Origin: Erythrobacteraceae bacterium
GTDB taxonomy: Bacteria; Pseudomonadota; Alphaproteobacteria; Sphingomonadales; Sphingomonadaceae
Length of the DNA: 58,291 nucleotides
Assembly: GCA_027489095.1 (NCBI GenBank)
Contig: JAIYAL010000207.1
Span: 1 to 58,291, forward strand
Reading direction: 5' to 3'
Shown: positions 18,012 through 26,537 of the stretch, one piece after another
Position numbering within the stretch: position 1 is the first letter of the stretch
How the letters are laid out: each line of letters opens with the position of its first letter
The notes under the pieces: generated by a model
Seen by the model: the letters and a program-made list of their open reading frames with translations, nothing else
Told to the model about the DNA's origin: nothing
The model's database searches: none
Position numbers and translations under genes: made by a program

Positions 18012-19339
18012 ACGCTGCCACGCCCCCGCTTCGCGTTGCGCTGGTCGAGGACGATCCGCCCTTGCGCGATGCCACGATGCAGACGCTCGCGCTCGAAGGG
18101 GCCGAGGTGGTGGCCTTCGCCGATGCCCGCGCGGCGCTCGCCGGGCTTGATGCCGATTTCCCCGGCGTGGTGGTGAGTGATGTGAGGATGCCCGGAATTG
18201 ACGGGATCACCTTCTTTGCGATGCTGCGAGAGATCGATCCTGATCTGCCTGTCATTCTCACCACCGGCCACGGCGACATTGCCATGGCGGTGGCGGCCAT
18301 GAAGAACGGGGCGGCCGATTTCCTGACCAAGCCCTATCCGTCGGCCGATCTGATCCGTGCGGTGCGCGCTGCCGGTGAGCGGCGCGCGCTGACGCTTGAG
18401 AACCGACGATTGCGGGAGGAGGCCGGGCGCAGTGTCGGTCTGGCGATTCCGGGCTCCTCTCCGGCCGCGCAGCGGCTGCGCTCGGTGATCGAGGGGGTCG
18501 CGCGTTCGGAGATCGACGTGGTGCTGACCGGCCCGCCCGGTACCGGCAAGAGCTACGGCGCACGGCTGATCCATGACCTAAGCCCGCGCCGCAGCCGGCC
18601 CTTTGTGGTGGCCGATGCCGGGGTGCTGGCCCACGAGGATGCCGAACTGCTGCTGTTCGGGCGTGATCCGGGTGCGGGACACTTGGGTGGGGGGCTCTCA
18701 CGCACCGGCCTGATCGAGCGCGCCAATGGCGGGACGCTGTTTCTCGACGAGATCACGGCAGCGAGCAGCGTGCTGACCGCGCGTCTGGCGTCGCTGATGG
18801 AAAAGCGCGAGGTATGGCCGATCGGCGCAACTCAGGCCCGGCGGCTCAATATCCGCATCATCATTGCTCGCCCGGGCGCGCATCCACGCGAAGGTGGCCG
18901 CGATCCGCTTTGGCACCGGCTGGGCGCAGTCCAGATCGACTTTCCCCCCCTGTCCGAGCGGCGTGAGGATGTGCCGGAGATCTTCCGCCTGTTCGTCACG
19001 GCCCATGCGCGCGAAACGGGCCTGCCGTCACCGCTCATCGGCGAGGCCCAGTGGCGGCATATCCAGTCGCATGACTGGCCGGGTAATCTGCATGAGCTGA
19101 GCGGCTATGCGCGCGCCTTCGTGCTGGGCCTTTCGGAGATCGACACGCCCGGCGCATCGCTCTCCGGGCAGCGGCCCTTGCAGCAGATCGTTGCCGATTT
19201 CGAGCGGACGGTTCTGGAAGAGGCGCTGCGCCAGTGCCGGGGCGACATCGCCAAGCTTCAGTCCGTCCTGCAAACGCCGCGCAAGACGATCTACGACAAG
19301 CTGGCGAAATATGATCTCAAGCCTTCGCACTTCCGTTGA
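18008..19339 (+). CDS. dctD: DctD-like response regulator lacking the GAFTGA sigma54 loop
   Basis: 443 residues. Receiver domain (LVEDDPP; phospho-acceptor in VVVSDVRMPG; TKPY), AAA+ domain with Walker A GPPGTGKS, Walker B GTLFLDEI and second region WPGNLHEL, then a Fis-type helix-turn-helix with QTPRKTIYDKLAKYDL, very like DctD. The loop that should read GAFTGA is LFGRDPGAGHLGGGL, so the sigma54-contacting Phe and Thr are gone. Walker A also departs from the usual GESGTGKE, and the FREDLYYRL finger region is GRDPLWHRL. Family knowledge: NtrC-type regulators without GAFTGA usually act with sigma70 or repress. It overlaps dctB (ATGA). Confidence 0.9.
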   Translation: MNAATPPLRVALVEDDPPLRDATMQTLALEGAEVVAFADARAALAGLDADFPGVVVSDVRMPGIDGITFFAMLREIDPDLPVILTTGHGDIAMAVAAMKNGAADFLTKPYPSADLIRAVRAAGERRALTLENRRLREEAGRSVGLAIPGSSPAAQRLRSVIEGVARSEIDVVLTGPPGTGKSYGARLIHDLSPRRSRPFVVADAGVLAHEDAELLLFGRDPGAGHLGGGLSRTGLIERANGGTLFLDEITAASSVLTARLASLMEKREVWPIGATQARRLNIRIIIARPGAHPREGGRDPLWHRLGAVQIDFPPLSERREDVPEIFRLFVTAHARETGLPSPLIGEAQWRHIQSHDWPGNLHELSGYARAFVLGLSEIDTPGASLSGQRPLQQIVADFERTVLEEALRQCRGDIAKLQSVLQTPRKTIYDKLAKYDLKPSHFR

Positions 19340-19370
19340 ACATGATGCCACCAGCCGGATTGGATAGGCA

Positions 19371-20294
19371 ATGAAACACGCTGCCCTCATCGCACGGTTG
19401 CTTCGCAAGCTGATGGCGCTGGCGCTCCTCGCCGGGCTCGCTATGCCGATGGCGACCACCGCCGCTGAGCCCGCCGCTGAGCCCGCCTCCGATCTGGCCC
19501 GAGGGCGTTTCGTCTTCTCCGGCTGGGAAGGGCCGCCGCTGCCGGTGTGGTACCAGCTGCCCCAGCAGGTCACGCCCGACACCCCGGTGGTGGTGGTAAT
19601 GCACGGCGTCAACCGCGATGCCGATCGTTACCGCGACGAATGGGCCGAACTCGCGCTGGCATACCGTATGATCGTGATCGTTCCCGAGTTCAGCCGCGCC
19701 GACTTTCCCGGATCAAACGGCTACAACACCGGCTTCTTCGCCGAGGCTGACGGCACCCCGCGCCCACGCAGTCTGTGGTCCTTTGCCGCGATCGAGCCGC
19801 TGTTCGATGCGGTTCGCCGCCGGTTCGGCACCACTGCGGCGCGCTACACGCTCTATGGTCATTCTGCGGGGGCGCAATTCGTCCACCGCTTCGTGATGTT
19901 CATGCCCGAGGCGCGGATCGAACAGGCGATCACCGCCAATGCCGGATGGTACACCATGCCCGATCCTGCGGCCGAATTCCCTTATGGGATCAAGGGCGCG
20001 CCGATCACAGACCACACCCTTGAGGCGGCTTTGGGAAAGCCGCTCATGGTGCTGCTTGGTACGGCTGATACCGACACGTCCGATCCCGATCTGCGCACCA
20101 CGCCCGAGGCGAACCGGCAGGGGCCGCACCGCTATGCCCGTGGGCAAAGCTTTTATGCCCAAGGGCGTGAGCTCGCGGATCGTTGGGGGACGCCGTTCGG
20201 CTGGAGGATCGAATTCGTCCCCGGCGTCGGCCACACGAACGCTCTGATGGCAAAGGCTGCCGCCAAAATCATGGCGACGCAGCGTCCAGAGTAG
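19371..20294 (+). CDS. Exported alpha/beta hydrolase (PHB-depolymerase/feruloyl-esterase-like)
   Basis: 307 residues with a signal peptide (MKHAALIARLLRKLMALALLAGLAMPMATTAA is the hydrophobic start, cleaved near TTAAEP). Fold marks are VVVMHGVNRDADRYRDEW, the nucleophile elbow YGHSAGAQF and a C-terminal GVGHTNALM histidine. This layout matches secreted polyhydroxybutyrate-depolymerase-like or feruloyl-type esterases; the substrate is not decided. It starts 31 bp after dctD on the same strand and so may be co-transcribed with the dicarboxylate regulator, giving the locus an exported hydrolase on each side. Confidence 0.8.
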   Translation: MKHAALIARLLRKLMALALLAGLAMPMATTAAEPAAEPASDLARGRFVFSGWEGPPLPVWYQLPQQVTPDTPVVVVMHGVNRDADRYRDEWAELALAYRMIVIVPEFSRADFPGSNGYNTGFFAEADGTPRPRSLWSFAAIEPLFDAVRRRFGTTAARYTLYGHSAGAQFVHRFVMFMPEARIEQAITANAGWYTMPDPAAEFPYGIKGAPITDHTLEAALGKPLMVLLGTADTDTSDPDLRTTPEANRQGPHRYARGQSFYAQGRELADRWGTPFGWRIEFVPGVGHTNALMAKAAAKIMATQRPE

Positions 20295-20453
20295 CGCAGG
20301 CAGGATGAGATCCGCTCGCGACCTTCGCACCTCGGACGTAACCCCATCCTGTTCCGCATGGTCGGCGCGGGGCATTCACGGGGCAGGGCCGGGCCGGCAA
20401 AGGACGGGGCCGGGCCCAGAACGCGTGAAAAGCGCAAGAAGGGGGGAAACCAC

Positions 20454-20530
20454 TGGTCGGGACGAGAGGATTCGAACCTCCGACCCCCACACCCCCAGTG
20501 TGATGCGCTACCAGGCTGCGCTACGTCCCG
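20454..20530 (-). tRNA. tRNA-Pro (anticodon GGG)
   Basis: A 77-nt cloverleaf on the minus strand: acceptor CGGGACG / CGTCCCG, D arm GCGCAGCCTGGTAGCGC, anticodon stem TCACA/TGTGG around loop CTGGGGG giving GGG, T arm GGAGGTTCGAATCCTC, discriminator A and encoded CCA. The sequences just outside (CCACTGGTC before, GACCAGTGG after, on the plus strand) are complementary and would extend the acceptor stem in the precursor. Confidence 0.97.
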
Positions 20531-20725
20531 TGACCAGTGGAGCGGGGCCTATAGGGGGGCGGGGGCGGGCTGGCAAGCGGGTTTGAAGGCTGGTGAAAGT
20601 GGCGCTCGCGCATCGCTTGCGGGTCTGGCGTTGCTGCAAGCTTGCATTGCTGCTAGGCGCGCCCACTTGAACGTACGGGGCGCGCGCCTCGCGCCGGAAT
20701 CACGGGATCTGACAGGCCTTATCGC

Positions 20726-21055
20726 ATGACATTCGACCTTCTCGCCGCCGCTGGCGCGGGTGCTGCCGGAGCGCCGCCCGCCTGGATCAGTTTCTTGCCG
20801 ATCATCGGCATGATCGCGATCTTCTGGTTCCTGATCATCCGCCCGCAGATGAACCGCCAGAAAGAACATCAGGCCAAGATCGCTGCGGTCAAAAAGGGCG
20901 ATCAGGTCGTCACGGCCGGGGGCCTCGTGGGCAAGGTCATCAAGGTTGACGATGTCTATGCCGAACTCGAACTCGGCCCCAATGTCCGCGTCAAGGCGGT
21001 CAAGGCGACGCTCGGCGACATCATCCCGCCCGGCGGCAGCCCCGCCAACGACTGA
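20726..21055 (+). CDS. yajC: Preprotein translocase accessory subunit YajC
   Basis: 109 residues: one transmembrane helix (WISFLPIIGMIAIFWFLIIRPQ, ending in the family signature IRPQMNRQKEHQ), followed by a small cytosolic domain with KKGDQVVTAGGLVGKV. It associates with SecDF at the inner membrane and assists protein export. It is the first gene of yajC-secD-secF, with 56 bp to secD, the standard order. Confidence 0.97.
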   Translation: MTFDLLAAAGAGAAGAPPAWISFLPIIGMIAIFWFLIIRPQMNRQKEHQAKIAAVKKGDQVVTAGGLVGKVIKVDDVYAELELGPNVRVKAVKATLGDIIPPGGSPAND

Positions 21056-21111
21056 CCCGGCAGGCCATCGGCCAGCTCGACCTTATCCTTTGCGTGTGAG
21101 ACCCTGACGCA

Positions 21112-22710
21112 ATGCTCGACTTTCCCCTCTGGAAAAAGCTTTCGCTGTGGGCGGTGACGTTGGCCGCCTCGCTGCTGGCGCTGCCTTCGCTTGCCAGCGT
21201 CGCGGGGCTTCCCTGGCCTTCCGCGCTGCCCGATCCGCAGGTCAACCTCGGACTTGACCTTGCCGGCGGTTCGCACCTGCTGCTCGAAGCCAAGGCCGGC
21301 GACGTGCGCGCACAGCGGCTCGACAACATGGAAGAGACCGTCCGCCAGTTGATGCGCAATGCCTCTCCGCGCATCCGCATCGGCGATGTCTCGACCGCGG
21401 GCGGCACGCTGTCCTTCATGCTCGAGAACGCGGCGGATATCGACCGTGCGCGCGGGCTGATCGAGCCGGCGATGCAGGGCGCCACCTCGGTGCGCGAATG
21501 GGAGCTTTCGGTCGTCGACGGGCAGCGCGTGGTGCTCAAGCAGACCGAGGCGGGGGTCAATCAGGCGATCGACGACGCGATGGACAGCGCCACCGAAGTG
21601 GTGCGCCGCCGCATCGACGAACTGGGCACGCGCGAGCCGACCATCATCCGCCAGGGCGACACCCGCATCGTGGTGCAGGTGCCGGGGCTGCAGGATCCCG
21701 CTGGTCTCAAGAAACTGCTCGGCCAGACCGCGCAGCTTGAATTCAAGCTGGTTGATCTCAATGCCCTGCCGAGCAACGTTCAGGCCGGCATCGCGCCGGC
21801 CGGCAGCCAGATATTCCCCTTCGCCCCCGGTTCAGGTCAGGAGGGCCAGCTTGTCGCGGTGCGGCGTCTGGGCGGGATCCGCGGCGAGAACCTGACCGGC
21901 GCGCAGGCCGGGGTTGACCCGCAGAACAACACCAACATCGTCAACATCACCTTCGATGGGCAAGGCGGGGCGAAGTTCGCCAAGCTCACCACCGAGAATG
22001 TCGGCAAGCCCTTCGCGATCATCCTTGATGGGCAGGTGATTTCCGCGCCCAACATCAACGAGCCGATCCAGGGCGGACGGGCGCAGATTGCAGGCAACTT
22101 CACCCCGGAAAGCGCGAACACGCTGGCCATCTCGCTGCGTTCGGGCGCGTTGCCGGTGCCGCTGGCGGTGGTCGAAGAACGCACCGTCGGGCCCGATCTT
22201 GGGGCGGACTCGATCCGCAAGGGTCTGCTCGCGATGGGCATCGGCAGCCTTGCCGTGATCGCCTTGATGATCAGCACCTATGGCCGGTTCGGGATCTATG
22301 CCACGATCGCGCTGGTGTTCAACGTGCTGATGCTGCTCGGGCTGATGGCGCTGGGCGGCTTCACGCTGAGCCTTCCGGGGATTGCCGGTTTCGTCATTAC
22401 GATCGGCGCGGCGGTGGATGCCAACGTGCTGATCAACGAGCGCATCCGCGAGGAGCGCGCGCGCGGGCGCCGGGTCGTGGCTGCGGTCGAGACCGGCTAC
22501 AAGGAAGCCAGCCGCGCGATCTGGGATGCGAACGCGACCAACGTCATTTCCGGGATCGCGCTGTTCGGCTTTGGTTCGGGGCCGGTCAAGGGCTTCGCGG
22601 TGGTGCTGGTGATCGGGATCATCACTTCGGTGTTCACCGGCGTGACCCTGACCCGCATGTTCGTCGCCGGGTGGCTGCGCAAGGCGCGCCCCAACGACAT
22701 CACGATTTGA
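21112..22710 (+). CDS. secD: Protein translocase subunit SecD
   Basis: 532 residues. After the first membrane helix comes the D1 marker NLGLDLAGGSHLLLE, the large periplasmic P1 domain (DELGTREPTIIRQGDTRIVVQVPG is in this part), then D4 (FAIILDGQVISAPNINEPI) and five more membrane helices with IGAAVDANVLINERIREE (conserved Asp for proton-coupled movement). With SecF it uses the proton-motive force to pull substrates through SecYEG and recycle SecA. 13 bp separate it from secF. Confidence 0.98.
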   Translation: MLDFPLWKKLSLWAVTLAASLLALPSLASVAGLPWPSALPDPQVNLGLDLAGGSHLLLEAKAGDVRAQRLDNMEETVRQLMRNASPRIRIGDVSTAGGTLSFMLENAADIDRARGLIEPAMQGATSVREWELSVVDGQRVVLKQTEAGVNQAIDDAMDSATEVVRRRIDELGTREPTIIRQGDTRIVVQVPGLQDPAGLKKLLGQTAQLEFKLVDLNALPSNVQAGIAPAGSQIFPFAPGSGQEGQLVAVRRLGGIRGENLTGAQAGVDPQNNTNIVNITFDGQGGAKFAKLTTENVGKPFAIILDGQVISAPNINEPIQGGRAQIAGNFTPESANTLAISLRSGALPVPLAVVEERTVGPDLGADSIRKGLLAMGIGSLAVIALMISTYGRFGIYATIALVFNVLMLLGLMALGGFTLSLPGIAGFVITIGAAVDANVLINERIREERARGRRVVAAVETGYKEASRAIWDANATNVISGIALFGFGSGPVKGFAVVLVIGIITSVFTGVTLTRMFVAGWLRKARPNDITI

Positions 22711-22723
22711 GGAGCGCAGCGCC

Positions 22724-23701
22724 ATGAAACTCCTGAAGCTCGTCCCCGACAACACCAACATCAAGTTCCTGAACCTGCGCATCCCGTTCTTCGTGATGAG
22801 CCTGGTGCTGATCCTTGGCAGCTGGACCGCAGTGGCGGTCAACGGCCTCAATTTCGGCGTCGATTTCGCAGGCGGGCAGGAAGTGCGCATGACCTTCGCG
22901 CAGCGCCAGACCGCGCCGATCCCCAGCTTGCGCGAGCTGGTCGGCTCATTGGGCTATGGTGAGCCGGTGGTGCAGGAGTTCGGCGCGCCCAACCAGGTTT
23001 CGATCCGGGTGCCGCTCCCCAAGGGCGCCGAGGACACCCCGGGCGCGGCGACCGCGATCGGCGACAAGGTGATCGCGACCATCACGGCCAAGTATCCCGA
23101 CGCGCGCAGGGACGGCAACGACACCGTTTCGGGCAAGGTCGCAGGCGAGTTCCGCAATTCGGCGATCCTTGCGCTGCTGGTGGCGATGGCGCTGGTGTCG
23201 GGCTATATCTGGGTGCGCTTCGAATGGCAGTTCGGCGTGGGCGCGATGTTTGCGCTGGTGCACGACGTTTCGGTGACGCTCGGGCTGTTTGCGCTGACGC
23301 AGATGGAGTTCAGCCTCCAGATCGTCGCCGCGATCCTTGCGATCATCGGCTATTCGCTCAACGACACCATCGTGGTCTACGATCGCATCCGTGAGAACCT
23401 CAAGAAGTACCGCAAGATGCCGCTCGCCGAGCTGCTCGACCTGTCGGTCAACGAGACGCTGGCGCGCACGGTGATGACCTCGCTGACGCTGTTCCTGGCG
23501 CTGATCCCGCTGTTGTTCTTCGGCCCGCCGAGCCTGTTCGGCATGGTTGCGGCGATCACTGTGGGCCTGTTCATCGGAACCTATTCTTCGATCTACATGG
23601 CCGGCCCGCTCCTGATCTGGATGGGCGTGACCTCGACGAGCTTCGTGCCGACCGAGACCGCGGCCGACCGCCAGGACAAGCTCGCACGCGGCGAGGGGTA
23701 A
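22724..23701 (+). CDS. secF: Protein translocase subunit SecF
   Basis: 325 residues. N-terminal helix, then LNFGVDFAGGQEVRM, a smaller periplasmic domain, and the membrane bundle with IIGYSLNDTIVVYDRIRENL and NETLARTVMTSLTLFLALI, all SecF signatures. Acts with SecD in late protein export. Separate secD and secF genes rather than a fusion. A good GGAG ribosome site precedes the ATG. Confidence 0.98.
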   Translation: MKLLKLVPDNTNIKFLNLRIPFFVMSLVLILGSWTAVAVNGLNFGVDFAGGQEVRMTFAQRQTAPIPSLRELVGSLGYGEPVVQEFGAPNQVSIRVPLPKGAEDTPGAATAIGDKVIATITAKYPDARRDGNDTVSGKVAGEFRNSAILALLVAMALVSGYIWVRFEWQFGVGAMFALVHDVSVTLGLFALTQMEFSLQIVAAILAIIGYSLNDTIVVYDRIRENLKKYRKMPLAELLDLSVNETLARTVMTSLTLFLALIPLLFFGPPSLFGMVAAITVGLFIGTYSSIYMAGPLLIWMGVTSTSFVPTETAADRQDKLARGEG

Positions 23702-23714
23702 GCGGGGGCGGGGC

Positions 23715-24899
23715 TCAGGCCTCGCTCACCACCCGCTCGTAATGCGCGGCCAGTGCTGCGGCATTGGCGTCCCAGCTGAAATGCTCGGTCAGCGCCGCCA
23801 CGGCCTCGCGCGGGGGCGGGTTGGCTAGCACCGCGTTGATCCCGGCCGCCACGGCTTGCGGTGTCCGCGCCACCAGCCGTCCGGCCGTGTCACACGCGAT
23901 CAGTTCGCGCGCGCCTCCGACATCGCTCGTTACCACCGGCGTGCCGCAGGCGAGCGCCTCGACCCAGGCATTGGCCAGTCCCTCGCTCACGGTGGGCAGC
24001 ACCATCACGTCGGCGGCCGACAGGATCAGCGGCATCAGATCGTGATCGACCGAGCCGGCAAAAAGCACCCTGTCCGCCACCCCTTCGCTCGCCGCCAGCG
24101 CGCGCAGCCGGGCCTCGTCCTCGCCCTTGCCGACCAGCACCAGCCGCGCGCCGGGGATCTCGCGCAGCGCTTGTATCGCGATGCCCTGGCCCTTGCGCTC
24201 GATCAGCGCGCCCACGCAGGCCAGCAGCGGCGCATTGCCGGGCATTGCGAAGCCCAGCTCCTCGGAGAGTTGTCGGCGCAATTGGGTATGATCGAAGGGC
24301 CGGAAGCGATCGCGGTCGAGCCCGGTATAATGGACGGTGATCTTGTCCGCCGCCATGCCCAGCGCCGCCATCTGCCCGGCAAGATCGCGGCTGACCGCCA
24401 GAAGACCGGTTGCGCTTTTTGCTGCGGCAAGCATCTGGCGGCGGGCGAAATCATACTCGCCCCAGAAGCTGATGTCGCTCCCGCGCGCCTTGATCGAGAG
24501 CGGCAGGCCAAGCGCGCCAGCCACTTCGGCCGCGGCTGGCCCGTCGGGGAAGAAGAACTGCGCGTCGATCAGATCCACAGGGGATTCGGCATGGATGCGG
24601 CGCGCCAGCGGCAGCACCGCGCGGGCGATGGCGGCGGCATTGCGGCGCGCCCCGATCTTGGGGATCAGCGTGAAGTGCGGACGGTAAACCGTGATCCCGC
24701 CCTCGGTGCTCACAGCGGGAAGCTCGGCCAGCGGACGGTAGCGCCCCAGCGCGAGCGGGGGCAATCCGATCGGGCTGACCACGCTCACCCGCCAATCGCC
24801 GCGCTTCGCCAGCGCCTCAACCGAGCGCGCGACAAAGGTGCCGAAGCGCGGATTGACCGGGTTGGGATAAAGCGTCGAGAGGACGAGGACGTGTTTCAT
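23715..24899 (-). CDS. Glycosyltransferase family 4 protein
   Basis: 394 residues, GT-B fold. N-terminal domain starts MKHVLVLSTLYPNPVNPRFG with SIKARGSDISFWGEYD; the C-terminal nucleotide-sugar domain has CVGALIERKGQ, LVGKGEDEARL and the E-x7-E region SEGLANAWVEALACGTPVV. It transfers a sugar from a nucleotide donor, probably in exopolysaccharide or envelope glycan assembly, but it stands alone with no other glycan genes in the window. It is convergent with secF, 13 bp apart. Confidence 0.9.
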   Translation of the reverse strand: MKHVLVLSTLYPNPVNPRFGTFVARSVEALAKRGDWRVSVVSPIGLPPLALGRYRPLAELPAVSTEGGITVYRPHFTLIPKIGARRNAAAIARAVLPLARRIHAESPVDLIDAQFFFPDGPAAAEVAGALGLPLSIKARGSDISFWGEYDFARRQMLAAAKSATGLLAVSRDLAGQMAALGMAADKITVHYTGLDRDRFRPFDHTQLRRQLSEELGFAMPGNAPLLACVGALIERKGQGIAIQALREIPGARLVLVGKGEDEARLRALAASEGVADRVLFAGSVDHDLMPLILSAADVMVLPTVSEGLANAWVEALACGTPVVTSDVGGARELIACDTAGRLVARTPQAVAAGINAVLANPPPREAVAALTEHFSWDANAAALAAHYERVVSEA

Positions 24900-24914
24900 G
24901 GAACGCCTGCCGCC

Positions 24915-25517
24915 TCAGATTTCGCGGACGAGCATGAAGGCAACCGCGATCCACGCCGGGTTGTCGATCACCACCTGCTTGTGCCCCGCACCGGGCGGGA
25001 GCAGGCGCACGCGGTTGGCGTCACGGTCGATCAGCCGCCCGAAGGCGAAGCGCCCGCCCGGGCGGGGGACAAGGCAATCGCGATTGATGGCGCGGGCGAT
25101 CTCGGGGCCGAGCGGGCTATCGCCGCTGCTGGGATCGAGCGGGCGCAGCCAGACGAGGTCGCCGGGGCGGTATTCGCCGATACTCGCCGTGACCGAGAGC
25201 ACCAGCGGCGCCGGGCCGTCCTCTCCGGCGAGCGCGCTTGGCAGCAGCGCCTCGCGCGGGGCGGCGAGCGCCTCGGGCCCGGCGGGGCCGAGCTGGGCGA
25301 TAATCCGGGGCGGAGCTGCATTTGGCCCGCGCATCAGGCTGGCGGGATCGACTTCAAGTGCAGCGGCGATGCGGTTCATCCAGCCAAGCGAAAGGCTGCG
25401 CATCCCCGTCTCGAGCCGGCCGATGGTCTGCGCGGTGGTCGGCGGTTCGCAGGCGGCGGCCAGATCGGCCAGCGTCAGGCCGCGGGCCTTGCGGATGTCG
25501 CGGATGCGGTTGCTCAT
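24915..25517 (-). CDS. XRE-family regulator with degenerate S24-like C-terminal domain
   Basis: 200 residues from the ATG at 25517. The N-terminal helix-turn-helix covers residues 1-60 (IRKARGLTLADLAAACEPP, TIGRLETGMRSLSLGWMNRIAAAL). The C-terminal half resembles the LexA/cI-type domain (SIGEYRPGDLVWLRPL, FGRLIDRD) but lacks the Ser-Met pair and an evident catalytic Lys, so self-cleavage is unlikely. Divergent from the DUF6456 gene with a dyad between them, so it probably controls itself and perhaps that neighbour. Confidence 0.8.
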   Translation of the reverse strand: MSNRIRDIRKARGLTLADLAAACEPPTTAQTIGRLETGMRSLSLGWMNRIAAALEVDPASLMRGPNAAPPRIIAQLGPAGPEALAAPREALLPSALAGEDGPAPLVLSVTASIGEYRPGDLVWLRPLDPSSGDSPLGPEIARAINRDCLVPRPGGRFAFGRLIDRDANRVRLLPPGAGHKQVVIDNPAWIAVAFMLVREI

Positions 25518-25543
25518 CAGGGGCCTCACGTAGCGAAGCGGCA

Positions 25544-25559
25544 GGCATGCAAAGATGCC
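25544..25559. promoter_or_regulatory. Short dyad GGCAT-N6-ATGCC, possible operator
   Basis: GGCATGCAAAGATGCC lies 27 bp upstream of the XRE regulator start and 85 bp upstream of the divergent DUF6456 gene. A five-base dyad in this position is typical of an autoregulatory site for a small HTH protein, but it is short enough to be chance. Confidence 0.35.
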
Positions 25560-25644
25560 CTCGCGAATTAACCGGATTGGTTTCTTCTTTCCTACAGATG
25601 TGCGCGCTTGGCAAGTGCTCTGCTGCAGCAAGGGAGGACATGCC

Positions 25645-26127
25645 ATGGAACGCCAACTCGTCGAACGCGAACTCACACCCGAAGGCCCGCGCCGGAAGGG
25701 CACGCGGCCGGGCGGGCGGCGGCCCAGCCGCAGCGTCACCGTCAACCTTGCCGAAAGCCCGCTGGTCTGGCTCCATGCGCGCGGGCACCTGACCGATCGC
25801 CTGCTTGACGCGGGCGAGGCGCTGCGCACGGACTACGAGCGCGCGCAATTGTCGGCGAGCATCACCATGCGCTGGGATCCGGTGCGGGTGAAATCGACCG
25901 GCGAAAGGGGCCTGGCGGCGAGCGAGCGGCAGGTCGCCGCGCGCCAGCGTTTCGACGGGGCGATCAAGGCGGCGGGCAGGGGGCTTGAGGACATCCTGTG
26001 GCGCGTGGTGTGCGCGGGCGAGGCTCTGCCGGAAGCGGAAAAGACCCTCGGCTGGCCCGCGCGCAGCGGCAAGCTGGTGCTCCGGATCGCGCTCGAACGG
26101 GTGGCAGAGTTTTACCGGATCACTTGA
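25645..26127 (+). CDS. DUF6456 domain-containing protein
   Basis: 160 residues from the ATG at 25645 (AGGGAGGAC 5-6 bp upstream). The N-terminus is very basic (RRKGTRPGGRRPSRS). The rest matches the DUF6456 pattern VNLAESPLVWLHARG, AGEALRTDYERAQL, MRWDPVRV and ILWRVVCAGEAL. In alphaproteobacteria this domain is often found as a small cytosolic DNA-binding-associated protein of unknown function. The call is by recognition; no function is claimed. Confidence 0.75.
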   Translation: MERQLVERELTPEGPRRKGTRPGGRRPSRSVTVNLAESPLVWLHARGHLTDRLLDAGEALRTDYERAQLSASITMRWDPVRVKSTGERGLAASERQVAARQRFDGAIKAAGRGLEDILWRVVCAGEALPEAEKTLGWPARSGKLVLRIALERVAEFYRIT

Positions 26128-26243
26128 GGCAGTCCATAAAGGTTCATTATCCTATCATAGATAGAATCAGATTGAGTATGCGGTGATCATGCGCTTTAGG
26201 CGGATGACATCAACGCCCTCGCTCCTTATGTGGACATTCCATA

Positions 26244-26537
26244 ATGTCGGTTTTTGCAATCCTATCTGAACAGCCTCGGCCTGAGTTGCGGGCAGCTATT
26301 GAGGAAGCGTACCCAAGTGGGTATTACCACTGGAGTGATACAGTTTCGTTCGTTCGGGCCGATGGCCCCGCTGCGTCAATCGCAAAGCGCCTTGGCATAA
26401 AGAACCGCAACCAAGATGGCGAAATCAACGGGCTCTTTGACAGTTCTGTTGTTATGCGCGCTTCTCCATCATATTTCGGATGGTCCAAGGCTACTCTTTG
26501 GGAGTGGCTCAAGGGTGCGTTTGAGGCTGATAACTGA
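26244..26537 (+). CDS. Hypothetical protein in low-GC island (first gene)
   Basis: 97 residues, soluble by appearance, not recognised. The N-terminus MSVFAILSEQPRPELRAAIEEAYP and a central YYHWSDTVSFVRADGPA are followed by a segment rich in aromatic residues (SYFGWSKATLWEWLKGAF). Codon use is much less GC-biased than in the flanking genes, with A/T-ending codons common. Its TGA overlaps the next ATG by one base, so the two are translated as a pair. There is no strong Shine-Dalgarno, and the AT-rich 116 bp upstream probably holds the promoter, including the dyad CTATC-ATA-GATAG at 26152-26164. Function unknown. Confidence 0.65.
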   Translation: MSVFAILSEQPRPELRAAIEEAYPSGYYHWSDTVSFVRADGPAASIAKRLGIKNRNQDGEINGLFDSSVVMRASPSYFGWSKATLWEWLKGAFEADN

